Below, in pieces: positions 11,501 to 18,382 of a DNA stretch of 64,000 nucleotides. The notes under the pieces are model-generated. The model saw only the letters and a list, made by a program, of their open reading frames with translations, did not search any database and was not told the origin of the DNA. Within the stretch, counting starts at the first letter, position 1. Every line of letters starts with the position of its first letter. Both the position numbers and the translations under genes were made by a program. The DNA is from Paraburkholderia aromaticivorans (GTDB lineage Bacteria; Pseudomonadota; Gammaproteobacteria; Burkholderiales; Burkholderiaceae), in NCBI RefSeq assembly GCF_002278075.1, contig NZ_CP022989.1, positions 2,852,001 to 2,916,000 on the forward strand, read 5' to 3'.

Positions 11501-11776
11501 ACTGCCTTGGATGTTCATGCATTCACGGTGCTCGTTAACAATAGAAAATACGGAGATAGTCGAGTTCGCTCGCCAGCGAAGGAGTCATTTCTTCGTGATC
11601 TTGCACGGCTGCGAGGTGGTGATAACGATTTTTGTGTTGCAGTTAAGCTGGATATCGAAACGCTTAGAAAATTCCAAAGTCGAGCTAAGCGCTGGCCAGA
11701 GAGTGACGATCCGTTTAAGCCCGTACCCGAGGGGTTTAGAATGAGAAAAACCCGACATACTTTGCCTCCGAAATAG
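8564..11776 (+). CDS. drt1: Defence-associated reverse transcriptase with C-terminal nitrilase domain (DRT type 1, UG1-like)
   Basis: This 1070-residue protein joins two enzymes. The reverse transcriptase part has SLDLKSYYHSID (catalytic Asp214), a motif-B region AIPGGLVIGL (279-288) and the YIDD box (318-321). A helical linker covers about 400-750. The C-terminal domain is a carbon-nitrogen hydrolase with a complete Glu-Lys-Cys triad: Glu836 in FPELSLP, Lys897 in IWQPKLQP and Cys942 in LLVCSEL. This architecture defines DRT type 1 (UG1), a known anti-phage family. It is distinct from retrons and group II introns: no maturase X domain or msr-msd RNA is evident. The gene is clearly more AT-rich than hsdR and follows it on the same strand, so it looks like added cargo. 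Confidence 0.9.
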   Translation: MSYVANFKGWDKLDLKDLLVAYRKAKADCYFENTFPTAIKFAEYEQDLLLNLKSLLKILREKNGFKEVDELFGNFRIVPKKLEIKKRPDSEDGHIHFSDPDRAFKSLLDKNSVIPEFRIIGDFPVDAHVISALWINMIGHKFDACLDDSCYGARLKRVRNDEELDKAAGKLFHITAVGSFFPYFQPYQRWRGDGLRAIRGELDEDRNVIAVSLDLKSYYHSIDPSIISSDKFLEAIGLNGAQSLSECEKEFTGQIAWLLKTWSKKASKFSTNLASCKDAIPGGLVIGLTVARIVSNVILHRWDALIREKVTPIHYGRYIDDMFLVLRDSGTISDASQLMKFLQNRLGKDCLFRESGDSGAWVIQQGEECQGKSLIRLQPEKQKLFVLQGQAGKDLLDSIEKEIYQLSSEHRLMPSPDQLESSTAARVLSAAGNTAEQADTLRKADGLTIRRLSWSLQLRHVETLARDLPPKAWEKQRKEFYQFAHNHILRPDNLFAHYPYLPRLLGFAITLNEWAQAEAVVKRAFASIDQLAKHVISGSKIAINGMECLATEPIWQYVKGSLTWSFVDSAAKSYDPESLSSNNKSSKVSQLAKLFFQQLFQEMLNFRDVLEFDFGAGDFYSKAPLLAISDLAKKPYKKILAGGSSSVLLGKVGKKENNNIFNEFVRADLLDAAELIKFLKSSRSRRLQNIGLKDRKTESLIPYFFPTRPYTPSEIAELAPECVGMNPLLQDRPSVTWAKYVRALRGVWVKPTLLASQQDVEQSPKSGRKFSTVRIGTNRKKDVIVAITNVLTPDSAWSAAACGKPELSLDRYSRIAGLVNQAIELRPKPDYVLFPELSLPLQWVSSVANRLSGSGISLIAGTEYRHKKNDRILSEVCLELSDNRLGFPSSVRIWQPKLQPAVGEDRELTSKFGKRWFYEEKSEKPVKPVYIHDGFHFGLLVCSELQNSKERIKFQGAVDALMVLSWNQDLDTFSALIEATALDVHAFTVLVNNRKYGDSRVRSPAKESFLRDLARLRGGDNDFCVAVKLDIETLRKFQSRAKRWPESDDPFKPVPEGFRMRKTRHTLPPK

Positions 11777-11845
11777 GTGACTAGGTCCGGCGTGATCCCG
11801 ATGCGACCTGAAGCAACAAAGTGAAGCGAGAAGTCTTAGAACACA

Positions 11846-11917
11846 TACCCTCCGGATCGGCAGGAAGAGGCAGTGCACACTGTGCTGCAGCAGGGCGAGT
11901 GATGGCTGTGGAGTGGG
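11846..11917 (+). pseudogene. Remnant of a diverged hsdR 3' end
   Basis: Bases 11846-11899 match the 3' end of hsdR (8388-8441) at 44 of 54 positions and encode 15 of 18 identical residues (YPPD-QEEAV-TVLQQ-E pattern). A stop codon follows where hsdR continues to AVEW; a frame-shifted GTGGAGTGG trace remains after it. It is too short and broken to be expressed. It implies that the reverse transcriptase segment was placed at the end of an hsdR gene, leaving or regenerating a second, non-identical hsdR terminus. Confidence 0.6.
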
Positions 11918-11981
11918 TTCGAGGACATGCTATCGATTGCACTGGCACCACAGGCGGCAGCGATTTATGGAGGGGAAGAAA

Positions 11982-12527
11982 GTGAACGTAAGAGGGTGGA
12001 TCTATGTAATAACCAACGACTCGATTGGCGACGTTGTCAAGGTAGGCTTTTCTACGAAGGATCCCGAGCTACGCGCAGCCGAGCTTAACCACACTGGAGT
12101 TCCACTGCCATACAGGGTTGCGTTCTCCGCATTAGTCGTCAATCCTCGAGACGTTGAGCAGTCGGTTCACCGGTACCTTGTAGAGAAAAGAAAGGGAAAA
12201 GAATGGTTCAGATGTGGTGTATCGGAGGCGGTCACAGCAATTAAACAGGTGTTAGGCGAATCGGGGATTTTGTATAGCCAACATACCGAGCTTTTATCCA
12301 GTTCACCGGGTACAAACCCGCCCAGTATTGAAATAGGCGTGGACGAGAAACTAAACGAATTCAGGCCGATGCAGAGGACCAAATCTCACGAAGTGCCCCC
12401 GCGAAGGACACACGTGAAGCCGGTTTTTTTGTGTTGGAATTGCGGCACCTTAGTCGGGGATGACCCGTCTGCCATTTGCCGACGGTGTGGCAAGAAGCAT
12501 CCTTTGAGTTCACTTGCAAAGAGGTGA
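11982..12527 (+). CDS. GIY-YIG family protein with C-terminal zinc ribbon
   Basis: The N-terminal 90 residues are a GIY-YIG nuclease-like domain of the T5orf172/MUG113 kind: WIYVI, then VKVGFS, an LNHTGVPLPYRV segment and an EQSVHRYL helix carrying the metal-binding Glu. The C-terminus is a CxxC-x11-CxxC zinc ribbon (WNCG...CRRCG). The GTG at 11982 has GGAGGGG six bases upstream and gives 181 residues; the upstream ATG at 11967 overlaps that ribosome site. The domain suggests DNA cleavage or repair, with the ribbon aiding nucleic-acid contact. It follows the reverse transcriptase and may be an independent defence gene or an accessory. An IS element lies immediately after its stop codon. Confidence 0.7.
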   Translation: MNVRGWIYVITNDSIGDVVKVGFSTKDPELRAAELNHTGVPLPYRVAFSALVVNPRDVEQSVHRYLVEKRKGKEWFRCGVSEAVTAIKQVLGESGILYSQHTELLSSSPGTNPPSIEIGVDEKLNEFRPMQRTKSHEVPPRRTHVKPVFLCWNCGTLVGDDPSAICRRCGKKHPLSSLAKR

Positions 12528-12528
12528 A

Positions 12529-12536
12529 ATATAGTC
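12529..12536. repeat. IS target-site duplication, left copy
   Basis: ATATAGTC directly precedes the left terminal inverted repeat of the IS256-family element and is repeated at 13909-13916. Eight bases is the usual duplication length for this family. Confidence 0.9.
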
Positions 12537-13908
12537 GGACCTATCCGCGATTTCGTGGGCGGGGCATATCATGAGGGATCAAGGTCATGGATATGCCGAT
12601 GAAAAAGAAACGGACAGCAGCGTCTCAGGCAGCGGCCCGCGGGCCGCTGCCTGAACTGCCAGATGAGTTGATGGATCAACTGGTCAAAGGGCCTATGTCG
12701 CCCGGCGACGTTCAAGACCTGATGCTGGCATTCAACAAGGCCATCATCGAACGGGCGATGGGCGCCGAGATGAATCTGCATCTGGGTTACCCGTCCGGCC
12801 AGGTCAAGCCGCTCGGTCAGGTCAACGAACGCAACGGCGCCAGTGGCAAAACCGTCATGACCGACCGCGGCCCGGTTCGGGTCGAGATCCCACGCGACCG
12901 GGACGGCAGCTTCGAGCCGATCCTCATTCCCAAGCACGAGCGCCGTTTTACCGGCTTCGACGAGCGCATCATCGCGATGTACGCGCGTGGCATGAGTGTG
13001 CGTGAGATCCGCGCTTTTCTAGCCGAGAGCTACGGAACCGAGGTCTCGCCCGATTTCATCAGTTCGGTGACCGACGAAGTCATGGCCGAAGCCTTCGCCT
13101 GGCAAAGTCGTCCGCTCGAGACGATGTATCCGGTGGTGTTCTTCGACGCGCTGCGGGTCAAGATTCGCGACGGCGGCATGGTCAGCAATAAGGCCGTGTA
13201 CCTGGCGCTGGGCATCCAGGCCGACGGCCAGCGCGACGTGCTGGGGCTCTGGATCGAGCAGACCGAAGGCGCGAAGTTCTGGCTCAAGGTGTTCAACGAA
13301 CTCAAGACGCGCGGCTGTCAGGACATCCTGATCGCCGTGGTGGATGGTCTGAAGGGTTTGCCCGAGGCAATCGCTGCGGTCTACCCCCGTGCCACCGTGC
13401 AGACCTGCATCGTGCATTTGATCCGCAATAGCCTGGAATTTGCCAACTACAAGGACCGCAAAGCGCTCGCCCAAGCGTTGAGACCGATCTATGCTGCCGC
13501 CAGCGCAGAGGCCGCAGAGCAAGCGTTACGCGACTTCGCCGAAGGGCCATGGGGCGCCAAATACCCGATGATCGTCCAATGCTGGCAGCGTGCCTGGGAG
13601 CACGTCATACCGTTCTTCGTGTTCCCCCCGGACATTCGACGGGTGGTGTACACCACCAACGCCATTGAGAGTTTGAACATGCAACTGCGCAAGATCATCA
13701 AGACGCGAGGCCATTTCCCGAACGACGAGGCGGCCGTCAAGCTGCTCTGGCTCGCGCTACGCAACATGTTGGCGAAATCGGTGCGGAGCACCTTTGATTG
13801 GAAATCCGCGATGAACCAGTTTGCTATTCTGTTCGGTGAACGATTTACGCAGGCCCGTTGAGCACGAGGGTTTTTAACCGCCTCGCCCACGAAAATGCGG
13901 ACAGGTCC
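12537..13908 (+). mobile_element. IS256-family insertion sequence, complete
   Basis: The element is 1372 bp. Its ends are imperfect inverted repeats of about 28 bp: the left begins GGACCTATCCGC and the right, read inward, begins GGACCTGTCCGC; both continue with TTTCGTGGGCG. It is flanked by the 8-bp direct repeat ATATAGTC and carries one intact transposase gene. The exact ends, full-length transposase and perfect duplication indicate a recent insertion. It inserted one base after the stop codon of the GIY-YIG gene, so that gene remains intact but now reads into the element. Confidence 0.92.
12587..13861 (+). CDS. IS256-family transposase
   Basis: This 424-residue DDE transposase has family hallmarks: FTGFDERIIAMYARGMSVREI near residue 125, first catalytic Asp in VVFFDALRVKIRD (about 190), second in ILIAVVDGLKGLPEAI (about 255), the CIVHLIRNS motif, and the catalytic Glu in YTTNAIESLNMQLRK (about 365). 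Length is normal and no frameshift is seen, so it should be active. It begins about 50 bp inside the left end and stops 47 bp before the right end of the element. Confidence 0.95.
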   Translation: MDMPMKKKRTAASQAAARGPLPELPDELMDQLVKGPMSPGDVQDLMLAFNKAIIERAMGAEMNLHLGYPSGQVKPLGQVNERNGASGKTVMTDRGPVRVEIPRDRDGSFEPILIPKHERRFTGFDERIIAMYARGMSVREIRAFLAESYGTEVSPDFISSVTDEVMAEAFAWQSRPLETMYPVVFFDALRVKIRDGGMVSNKAVYLALGIQADGQRDVLGLWIEQTEGAKFWLKVFNELKTRGCQDILIAVVDGLKGLPEAIAAVYPRATVQTCIVHLIRNSLEFANYKDRKALAQALRPIYAAASAEAAEQALRDFAEGPWGAKYPMIVQCWQRAWEHVIPFFVFPPDIRRVVYTTNAIESLNMQLRKIIKTRGHFPNDEAAVKLLWLALRNMLAKSVRSTFDWKSAMNQFAILFGERFTQAR

Positions 13909-13916
13909 ATATAGTC
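13909..13916. repeat. IS target-site duplication, right copy
   Basis: ATATAGTC follows the right terminal inverted repeat and matches 12529-12536 exactly. Confidence 0.9.
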
Positions 13917-13958
13917 CGCCGCCGAGTATCAACGCGAGCAACTCGACTGGTCCAACGT

Positions 13959-13984
13959 AAAAAAGCCCTCGCCGAAGCAAGAGC
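13959..13984 (-). terminator. Rho-independent terminator of the minus-strand mobile-element genes
   Basis: Read on the minus strand, GCTCTTGC-TTCG-GCGAGGGC forms an 8-bp stem (two G-U pairs) with a stable UUCG tetraloop and is followed by six T. It lies 11 bp past the stop of the 38-residue membrane protein, where the minus-strand operon should end. Confidence 0.75.
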
Positions 13985-13994
13985 CAGGAACGCC

Positions 13995-14111
13995 TCAGCG
14001 CCCGAGCAAACAGCACAACATCTTGTGCCCCAGCCACAGCCAAACCAAGCCGACCACAACGACCAGAAACGGTGCGACGACAAGCAGAAGAATCGCATTG
14101 AGGAAAATCAT
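13995..14111 (-). CDS. 38-residue membrane protein
   Basis: ATG at 14111 overlaps the TGA of the preceding gene (ATGA), so it is probably translationally coupled to it. The protein starts MIFLNAILLLVVAPFLVVVV and has one strongly hydrophobic segment (about residues 3-27), then a short basic, cysteine-containing tail (GHKMLCCLLGR). It has no recognisable domain. Tiny membrane proteins at this position are common in integrative elements carrying the same YqaJ and Gp3-like genes; the function is unknown. Confidence 0.55.
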   Translation of the reverse strand: MIFLNAILLLVVAPFLVVVVGLVWLWLGHKMLCCLLGR

Positions 14112-15016
14112 GACGCACCACCTGCCGGCATCGCAGCCTTCCGCTCCAGCTTGTCCTTCAGACTGGTGCCGGCAACACCGTTGTAAGACTTCGCTCCAGT
14201 TTCACCCGCACTCTCAGCCTCTGGATAAAACTCCTCGACCATCGTCTGCGTGTCTTCGCCCGACTCCTCGAACGCGCCATTGCCAAAGCCTTGCCGTGCC
14301 GCTTCGTCGAGCGCTGCCTGATCGAAACCCGCCGCCTTCCGTTGGCCGTCCAGGTCCCGGGCCCGAGCGATGGCTTCTTCGAGCGACAGCCCTGACTGCA
14401 CCACGAGGTCAACGTAGTAAATTGCAGAACGATGGCTCGCCGTGGTCGACTTGCCCCGTAATTTCAGTTCTAGCGGCATGCTCGCCAGCAACCCGCCGGA
14501 GACTGCACTGAAGTACTGCAGCCGGGCGGCTAGCGTGCGTATGGAGTTGAACGAGGTCGTGCGGAAAATGAAACTGCCCATCTCATCCTCGTCGCCAATG
14601 ACAACGTTCAACCTTCCGTAGGGTTTGCAACCCCCAGCCTTGCCGAACTGACAGCCATCTGGCGACTGACACGGCAACGTTTCGATTCCCTCGTCACCAA
14701 CACGCTTGCAAGTTTCGCCATTGCCGACGCAAACGGGCCGTCCGCTTTGCCGGTCGAACAGCGAATACTCTGCCCGCAGGTTTAGATCCGGATCGTTGAA
14801 CAATAGACGAACCGGGATCGAGCGGAGCTTGCCGCTGCATGCCTTGCGCAACGCTTCGTCGAAAGGGTGAAGAACCCAGCCGTCACGATTCTGTATCTGA
14901 GCGGTGATTGTGAACTGATCGTCCTTCTGCGGCAGGCGTTTGCCGTCCTTCTCCACGACACGGCCGATCGAGATCCGTCCAATCACTGGCGGTGTTAATG
15001 CCAATCCCTTCAGCAT
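14108..15016 (-). CDS. Gp3-like / recombination-directionality-factor-like protein of mobile elements
   Basis: This 302-residue protein is usually annotated as a 'hydrolase or metal-binding protein' in proteobacterial integrative elements and resembles phage Gp3-type recombination directionality factors. Visible traits are an N-terminal PPVIGRISIGRVVEKDGKRLP segment and a cysteine cluster with C-x5-C and a CQSPDGCQFGKAGGCKPYG knot (about residues 97-135) suited to bind zinc. An acidic C-terminal tail follows. It sits 15 bp downstream of the YqaJ nuclease gene, and the 38-residue membrane gene overlaps its end. A role in element excision or replication is family knowledge, not visible in the sequence. 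Confidence 0.6.
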   Translation of the reverse strand: MLKGLALTPPVIGRISIGRVVEKDGKRLPQKDDQFTITAQIQNRDGWVLHPFDEALRKACSGKLRSIPVRLLFNDPDLNLRAEYSLFDRQSGRPVCVGNGETCKRVGDEGIETLPCQSPDGCQFGKAGGCKPYGRLNVVIGDEDEMGSFIFRTTSFNSIRTLAARLQYFSAVSGGLLASMPLELKLRGKSTTASHRSAIYYVDLVVQSGLSLEEAIARARDLDGQRKAAGFDQAALDEAARQGFGNGAFEESGEDTQTMVEEFYPEAESAGETGAKSYNGVAGTSLKDKLERKAAMPAGGAS

Positions 15017-15031
15017 GATTTTCTCCTTAGA

Positions 15032-16033
15032 TTAGACTGAAACGAGAAACCGACGTGAACCGGGCTTCGTGATGGCGTATTGCTGTTGAAGCTCGGGGTG
15101 GTCGTCGAGAAGCTTCTTCAGGTCAACACCCGAACTGTCCTTGCTGCGTTTGAACGAGACTTCGCCGGCCTCGAAGATGGCTCGGGATGCTTCGCCCATT
15201 GCTTCCTGGAGAGTTTGCTTGAGCGTGGCTTCGAGTTGTTCCCGAGTTTCTATTTCGGCTCGGACGGTAACGAACTCGGCGAAGGCGGTGGACAAGCTTC
15301 GATCGTCGCTGAAGTCGACAGTAGTTCCGGCATCTCTCGGAAAGAGGCATCGCAAAGCCCGATCAGCCGACTCTGAGCCATCCGCCGGTGGAGGCGTGTC
15401 CGTTTGGACGTATTGCCAGAACCGGGCTTCGAGTTCGATGAGGCGAGCAATAAGCTCTTCATCCCGGTCGATACGATGGACGTCCAGCTTCTGACCGCAT
15501 AGCAGCACGGCAACGTCGGCGGCCTGTTTGCCCGTGACGGCTAGCTGATGCTGCACTTGAATCTGAACGTATTCCGGCACACCGTCACGCCAGAGCCGTG
15601 AACCAAACTCGCCAGCCGTCTTGCATTCGAGAATGTGGATGCCCGTGGCACCGACGATTTCCCGGTCAAGGTTCGCAAGCATGTAGCCCACGGTAGGATG
15701 CTGAAGTACAGCGTTGACCTTGCGAACACGGTTCCCGGTTTGCTTCGTATATGCAGCGGCGACGATCGGCTCTAGCAACGTCCCCCAGTAGGTGGGATGC
15801 GTAGTGTCATTCGGGTCCGGCTTTTCGAGGGTAGCGTCGCGACCTGTTTTCTCGAGCCACAGTTCCAGCATTGATTTGTACGGATTCAGACCAACCGCCG
15901 CCGCAGCGTCAGAACCGCCGATTCCACCCATACGAACCTCAAGCCACGACTCACGGTCTAGGCCACGCGTGCTGACGAGTCGAAGTGCTGGCTGATTTTT
16001 GATGTGCTTGTCTGCTCGGATTGCGTTGCTCAT
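15032..16033 (-). CDS. YqaJ-type viral recombinase (lambda-exonuclease-like)
   Basis: The 333-residue protein has the YqaJ/lambda-Exo nuclease core: WLEVRMGGIGGSDAAAAVGLNPY (about 30-52), a WGTLLEPIVAA segment (about 83-93), LANLDREI (metal-binding Asp, about 120) and the catalytic LECKTAG (about 135-141), followed by YVQIQVQHQLAVTG. These supply the E, D and ExK ligands of the fold. Such enzymes chew double-stranded ends for recombination in phages and integrative elements. The C-terminal third is helical and ends PGSRRFLVSV. A terminator separates it from the upstream DUF932 gene, so it may have its own promoter at about 16,040. Confidence 0.85.
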   Translation of the reverse strand: MSNAIRADKHIKNQPALRLVSTRGLDRESWLEVRMGGIGGSDAAAAVGLNPYKSMLELWLEKTGRDATLEKPDPNDTTHPTYWGTLLEPIVAAAYTKQTGNRVRKVNAVLQHPTVGYMLANLDREIVGATGIHILECKTAGEFGSRLWRDGVPEYVQIQVQHQLAVTGKQAADVAVLLCGQKLDVHRIDRDEELIARLIELEARFWQYVQTDTPPPADGSESADRALRCLFPRDAGTTVDFSDDRSLSTAFAEFVTVRAEIETREQLEATLKQTLQEAMGEASRAIFEAGEVSFKRSKDSSGVDLKKLLDDHPELQQQYAITKPGSRRFLVSV

Positions 16034-16051
16034 TGCGGACTCCTATAAATG

Positions 16052-16082
16052 AAAAAACCCGGAGAACCGAAGTTCAGCCGGG
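16052..16082 (-). terminator. Rho-independent terminator after the DUF932 gene
   Basis: On the minus strand CCCGG pairs with CCGGG and, inside it, GAAC pairs with GTTC around a UUCG loop; six T follow. It lies between the DUF932 gene and the YqaJ gene and should end or attenuate the DUF932 transcript. Confidence 0.75.
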
Positions 16083-16118
16083 CTGCGGTACTGCGTTGAA
16101 GGACTGGGAAGGCAGGTG

Positions 16119-17084
16119 TCAGGCGACGAGCCACACAGCTTCGTCCCAAGCCTTCTGCTTGAGCGTTGCACCGGGCCCAAACCATGCACCATCACGTCGA
16201 TGGTCTTCGCTCCGAGCTCGGCGTTCGTGGTCAACGTACTCAGTAACTGCATTAACCAGGCCCCAGGCGGTCCCGGACGCTGAAGCCAGGTCTGCCCCTT
16301 TTCCACGTCCGGCGAAGAGCTCATGGACGCCTTTGATGGCTCGCTCGTTAGTCGCCGCCGTCGATCCGTCTGAAGCGATGCTCGTCGGATACGTGAGCAC
16401 TCTTCGAAAATAGGCATCGGCCGTTTCGGGTTTTACCTTCCGCTCGGACAGGGCTTTCATGCGAACGATAAATGCGTCCCAGGACGAGACCGCGATGCCG
16501 AGCTGGCGCTTCACTGCGTCAGCGTCGAACTGACTACGGTGAGGTACCTTGATCGCGCCTGTGGCATCGCCGAGGGCTATAGCAAGTGTGTTATTGCAGA
16601 CGACACGGACAGACGTAAACTGCGCGGTTGTCGCTAGCGTTCCGTCGCATGCAGTGGCGAGTAGCAAATAGCCGTTCACTTCGTCACGGCCTCTCAACGA
16701 AACAGACCGCCCGGTGCGGGCGAGAGCCCAAAGCTTTTTTCCCTCCTTAAGAACGCCAGCTGTTTCGAGCTCGAAGCCGCCGACTTCGGTCAGGTCCCGA
16801 TAAAACTCCAGAATCTCACGAGGCTGCACGACCTGGTATCGACTCGACACCACGGACAGGGGCGTCTTGGAGTCGCTGCGGTACAGAACCTTCTGTTCGG
16901 GAAAGGGGTGGATCGAGCCAAGGCCGCCGGTGCCAGCAATGAACCGGACTTCGGCTTCTTCTATCTGCCAGTCCATGCCCGCCTGCTTCGCCCAGACTTC
17001 GAGCGGTTGATTTGGGGCGAGCTGACTACCAAGGCCGTGCCACGGTTTCTGGCCGGCGAAGGCCATCGATTCGACGAGATGCAT
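16119..17084 (-). CDS. DUF932 domain protein
   Basis: ATG at 17084 has AGGAG seven bases upstream and gives 321 residues beginning MHLVESMAFAGQKPWHGLG; the longer frame lacks a start signal. DUF932 features are the KPWHGLG opening, a YRSDSKTPLSVVSSRYQVVQP segment (about 85-105) and an LATACDGTLATTAQFTSVRVVCNNTL region (about 160-185). The family is common on plasmids, phages and integrative elements and is thought to act in their DNA metabolism, but no activity is established. It accompanies YqaJ and Gp3-like genes here, the typical grouping. Confidence 0.85.
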   Translation of the reverse strand: MHLVESMAFAGQKPWHGLGSQLAPNQPLEVWAKQAGMDWQIEEAEVRFIAGTGGLGSIHPFPEQKVLYRSDSKTPLSVVSSRYQVVQPREILEFYRDLTEVGGFELETAGVLKEGKKLWALARTGRSVSLRGRDEVNGYLLLATACDGTLATTAQFTSVRVVCNNTLAIALGDATGAIKVPHRSQFDADAVKRQLGIAVSSWDAFIVRMKALSERKVKPETADAYFRRVLTYPTSIASDGSTAATNERAIKGVHELFAGRGKGADLASASGTAWGLVNAVTEYVDHERRARSEDHRRDGAWFGPGATLKQKAWDEAVWLVA

Positions 17085-17202
17085 ATGAACTCCTTGAATA
17101 GACGAGCGCATCCAGCCCGGATAGAGCCAGGCAAAGCTGCGAATGAAGCGGGGATATAAAACGAGGCGGTCGGAGTAGCTACCGCGACAACTGCGGGCGG
17201 GG

Positions 17203-17343
17203 TTAGACGAACTCGGGATGGTTCGCCCACGGGTCATCGTTGGTGCGCAGGTTTCCCATTAGGCGTTCCTTCAAGTACGTGGCGACTGCACAAACAGCGT
17301 CGATTAGAACGACCATCACGAGATTGAACAAAGACATCTTCAC
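17203..17343 (-). CDS. 46-residue membrane-associated protein
   Basis: GTG at 17343 has GGAG seven bases upstream; an in-frame ATG lies two codons later. The peptide reads MSLFNLVMVVLIDAVCAVA from that ATG, one hydrophobic helix, then a charged tail ending NDDPWANHPEFV. It lies 119 bp upstream of the DUF932 gene on the same strand. There is no known domain. Codon use and the ribosome site support a real small gene. Confidence 0.5.
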   Translation of the reverse strand: MKMSLFNLVMVVLIDAVCAVATYLKERLMGNLRTNDDPWANHPEFV

Positions 17344-17746
17344 GGTGAGGCTCCTTGGATGGGTTGGATGCCATGCGGCGCTCCTGTACTTTTCTTATAC
17401 CAAGGGCTCGCTTGATAATTGAATGTCGCTAAAATTTGTTATTGTCTGCCTCAAGTGCATCGGCAGATCCTCGAGAAGTCTTTGTTGATGATTATTTGTC
17501 CGGTATCGAGATTCAATTCTTTGGGCTGGAATTGACCAATCGTTACGCCGGCCAACTGAAGTCTGGGGCTTCTTTGGGGGATGGCTGAAGTGGTAGTTCT
17601 TTTGGCTATCGCGGCAGCAATTAGCTGCGGCACTTTTCGCTGTAGGGTCGGCAGCTTGTGGTTTTTAGTGGAGTATTTTCAACTTATCGTTTTATCGTGT
17701 ATTTAACCAACTATTTTAAATGGCTTTTTAGAATCGGAGAGGCTGT
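17344..17746 (+). other. AT-rich intergenic stretch with two possible coupled mini-ORFs
   Basis: No recognisable gene lies here. Two overlapping plus-strand reading frames are worth noting: 17436-17588 (about 50 residues, TTG start, containing VDDYLSGIEIQFFGLEL) and 17581-17706 (41 residues, ATG, starting MAEVVVLLAIAAAISCG). The second begins inside the stop region of the first, a coupling-like arrangement. Neither has a strong ribosome site. The rest is probably promoter sequence for the genes on both sides. Confidence 0.25.
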
Positions 17747-18382
17747 ATGAAGGTGATAAATAAGACTATAGATGAGCTGAAGGAGCTTAATAGTAAAGCG
17801 ACTCCAGTATCTATGTTGGCAATGGATTCAGGCTTGTTTGAGAAGCTATTGGCAAGTTTGCACGGGAAAGTAAATCACTATCTCCAAGAGCGCGAATCTA
17901 ATTATCGGTCGGATGAGATTGTCATCCTTGGAGACCAATTGCTTTGCAAAGTGGTTGAGCACCATGTTTTAAATAATGTCCCGGCGACACAGGTAGCCGC
18001 GGATATTTTTAATGAGACAGTGCAGCTAATTTTAAAAATAATCAATTTGGATTTCAATATAAATTCATCGAAATACGACAAAGCTCATTTAATTAGTATT
18101 AGTCTTCGTGCTCTTAAAGCATGTGGCATTACTCCTCCTTTGCATACAAAAGAGAGAACGTGGGAATATCCCGGCCATGAGGGAAAAAAGGTAGATGAAG
18201 AGGCGCTCCGATACGCGGCGAACAATACCGTCGAATTTACTCGGTTTGTTTATGAGGTGGCGTCGAAAAATGCGTACGTTCCGGATCCGCTACATTCTGC
18301 GCCACATTCTCAGATGTTTTCACTTTTTGCAAGACTATACTCCTTAGCATTTCCGTCAGGAATTCCAATTCCTGGTCATTGA
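17747..18382 (+). CDS. Unknown 211-residue protein, AT-rich
   Basis: ATG at 17747 follows GGAGAGGCTGT, a good ribosome site. The protein is soluble and mostly helical: MKVINKTIDELKELNSK at the start, a KLLASLHGKVNHYLQERE helix, and a histidine/proline-rich end (DPLHSAPHSQMFSLF). I do not recognise a family. It is much more AT-rich than the chromosomal genes to the right, indicating recent transfer, and lies alone between the mobile-element genes and the deaminase defence gene. Confidence 0.6.
   Translation: MKVINKTIDELKELNSKATPVSMLAMDSGLFEKLLASLHGKVNHYLQERESNYRSDEIVILGDQLLCKVVEHHVLNNVPATQVAADIFNETVQLILKIINLDFNINSSKYDKAHLISISLRALKACGITPPLHTKERTWEYPGHEGKKVDEEALRYAANNTVEFTRFVYEVASKNAYVPDPLHSAPHSQMFSLFARLYSLAFPSGIPIPGH

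Noticed and set aside
8564..11776. Retron or group II intron
   Set aside because: The RT has no maturase domain and carries a nitrilase domain; no msr-msd-like or intron RNA structure is seen.
17451..17633. 60-codon minus-strand frame upstream of the 46-residue gene
   Set aside because: No ribosome site and no family signal; the opposite strand has equally weak frames, so neither is called firmly.
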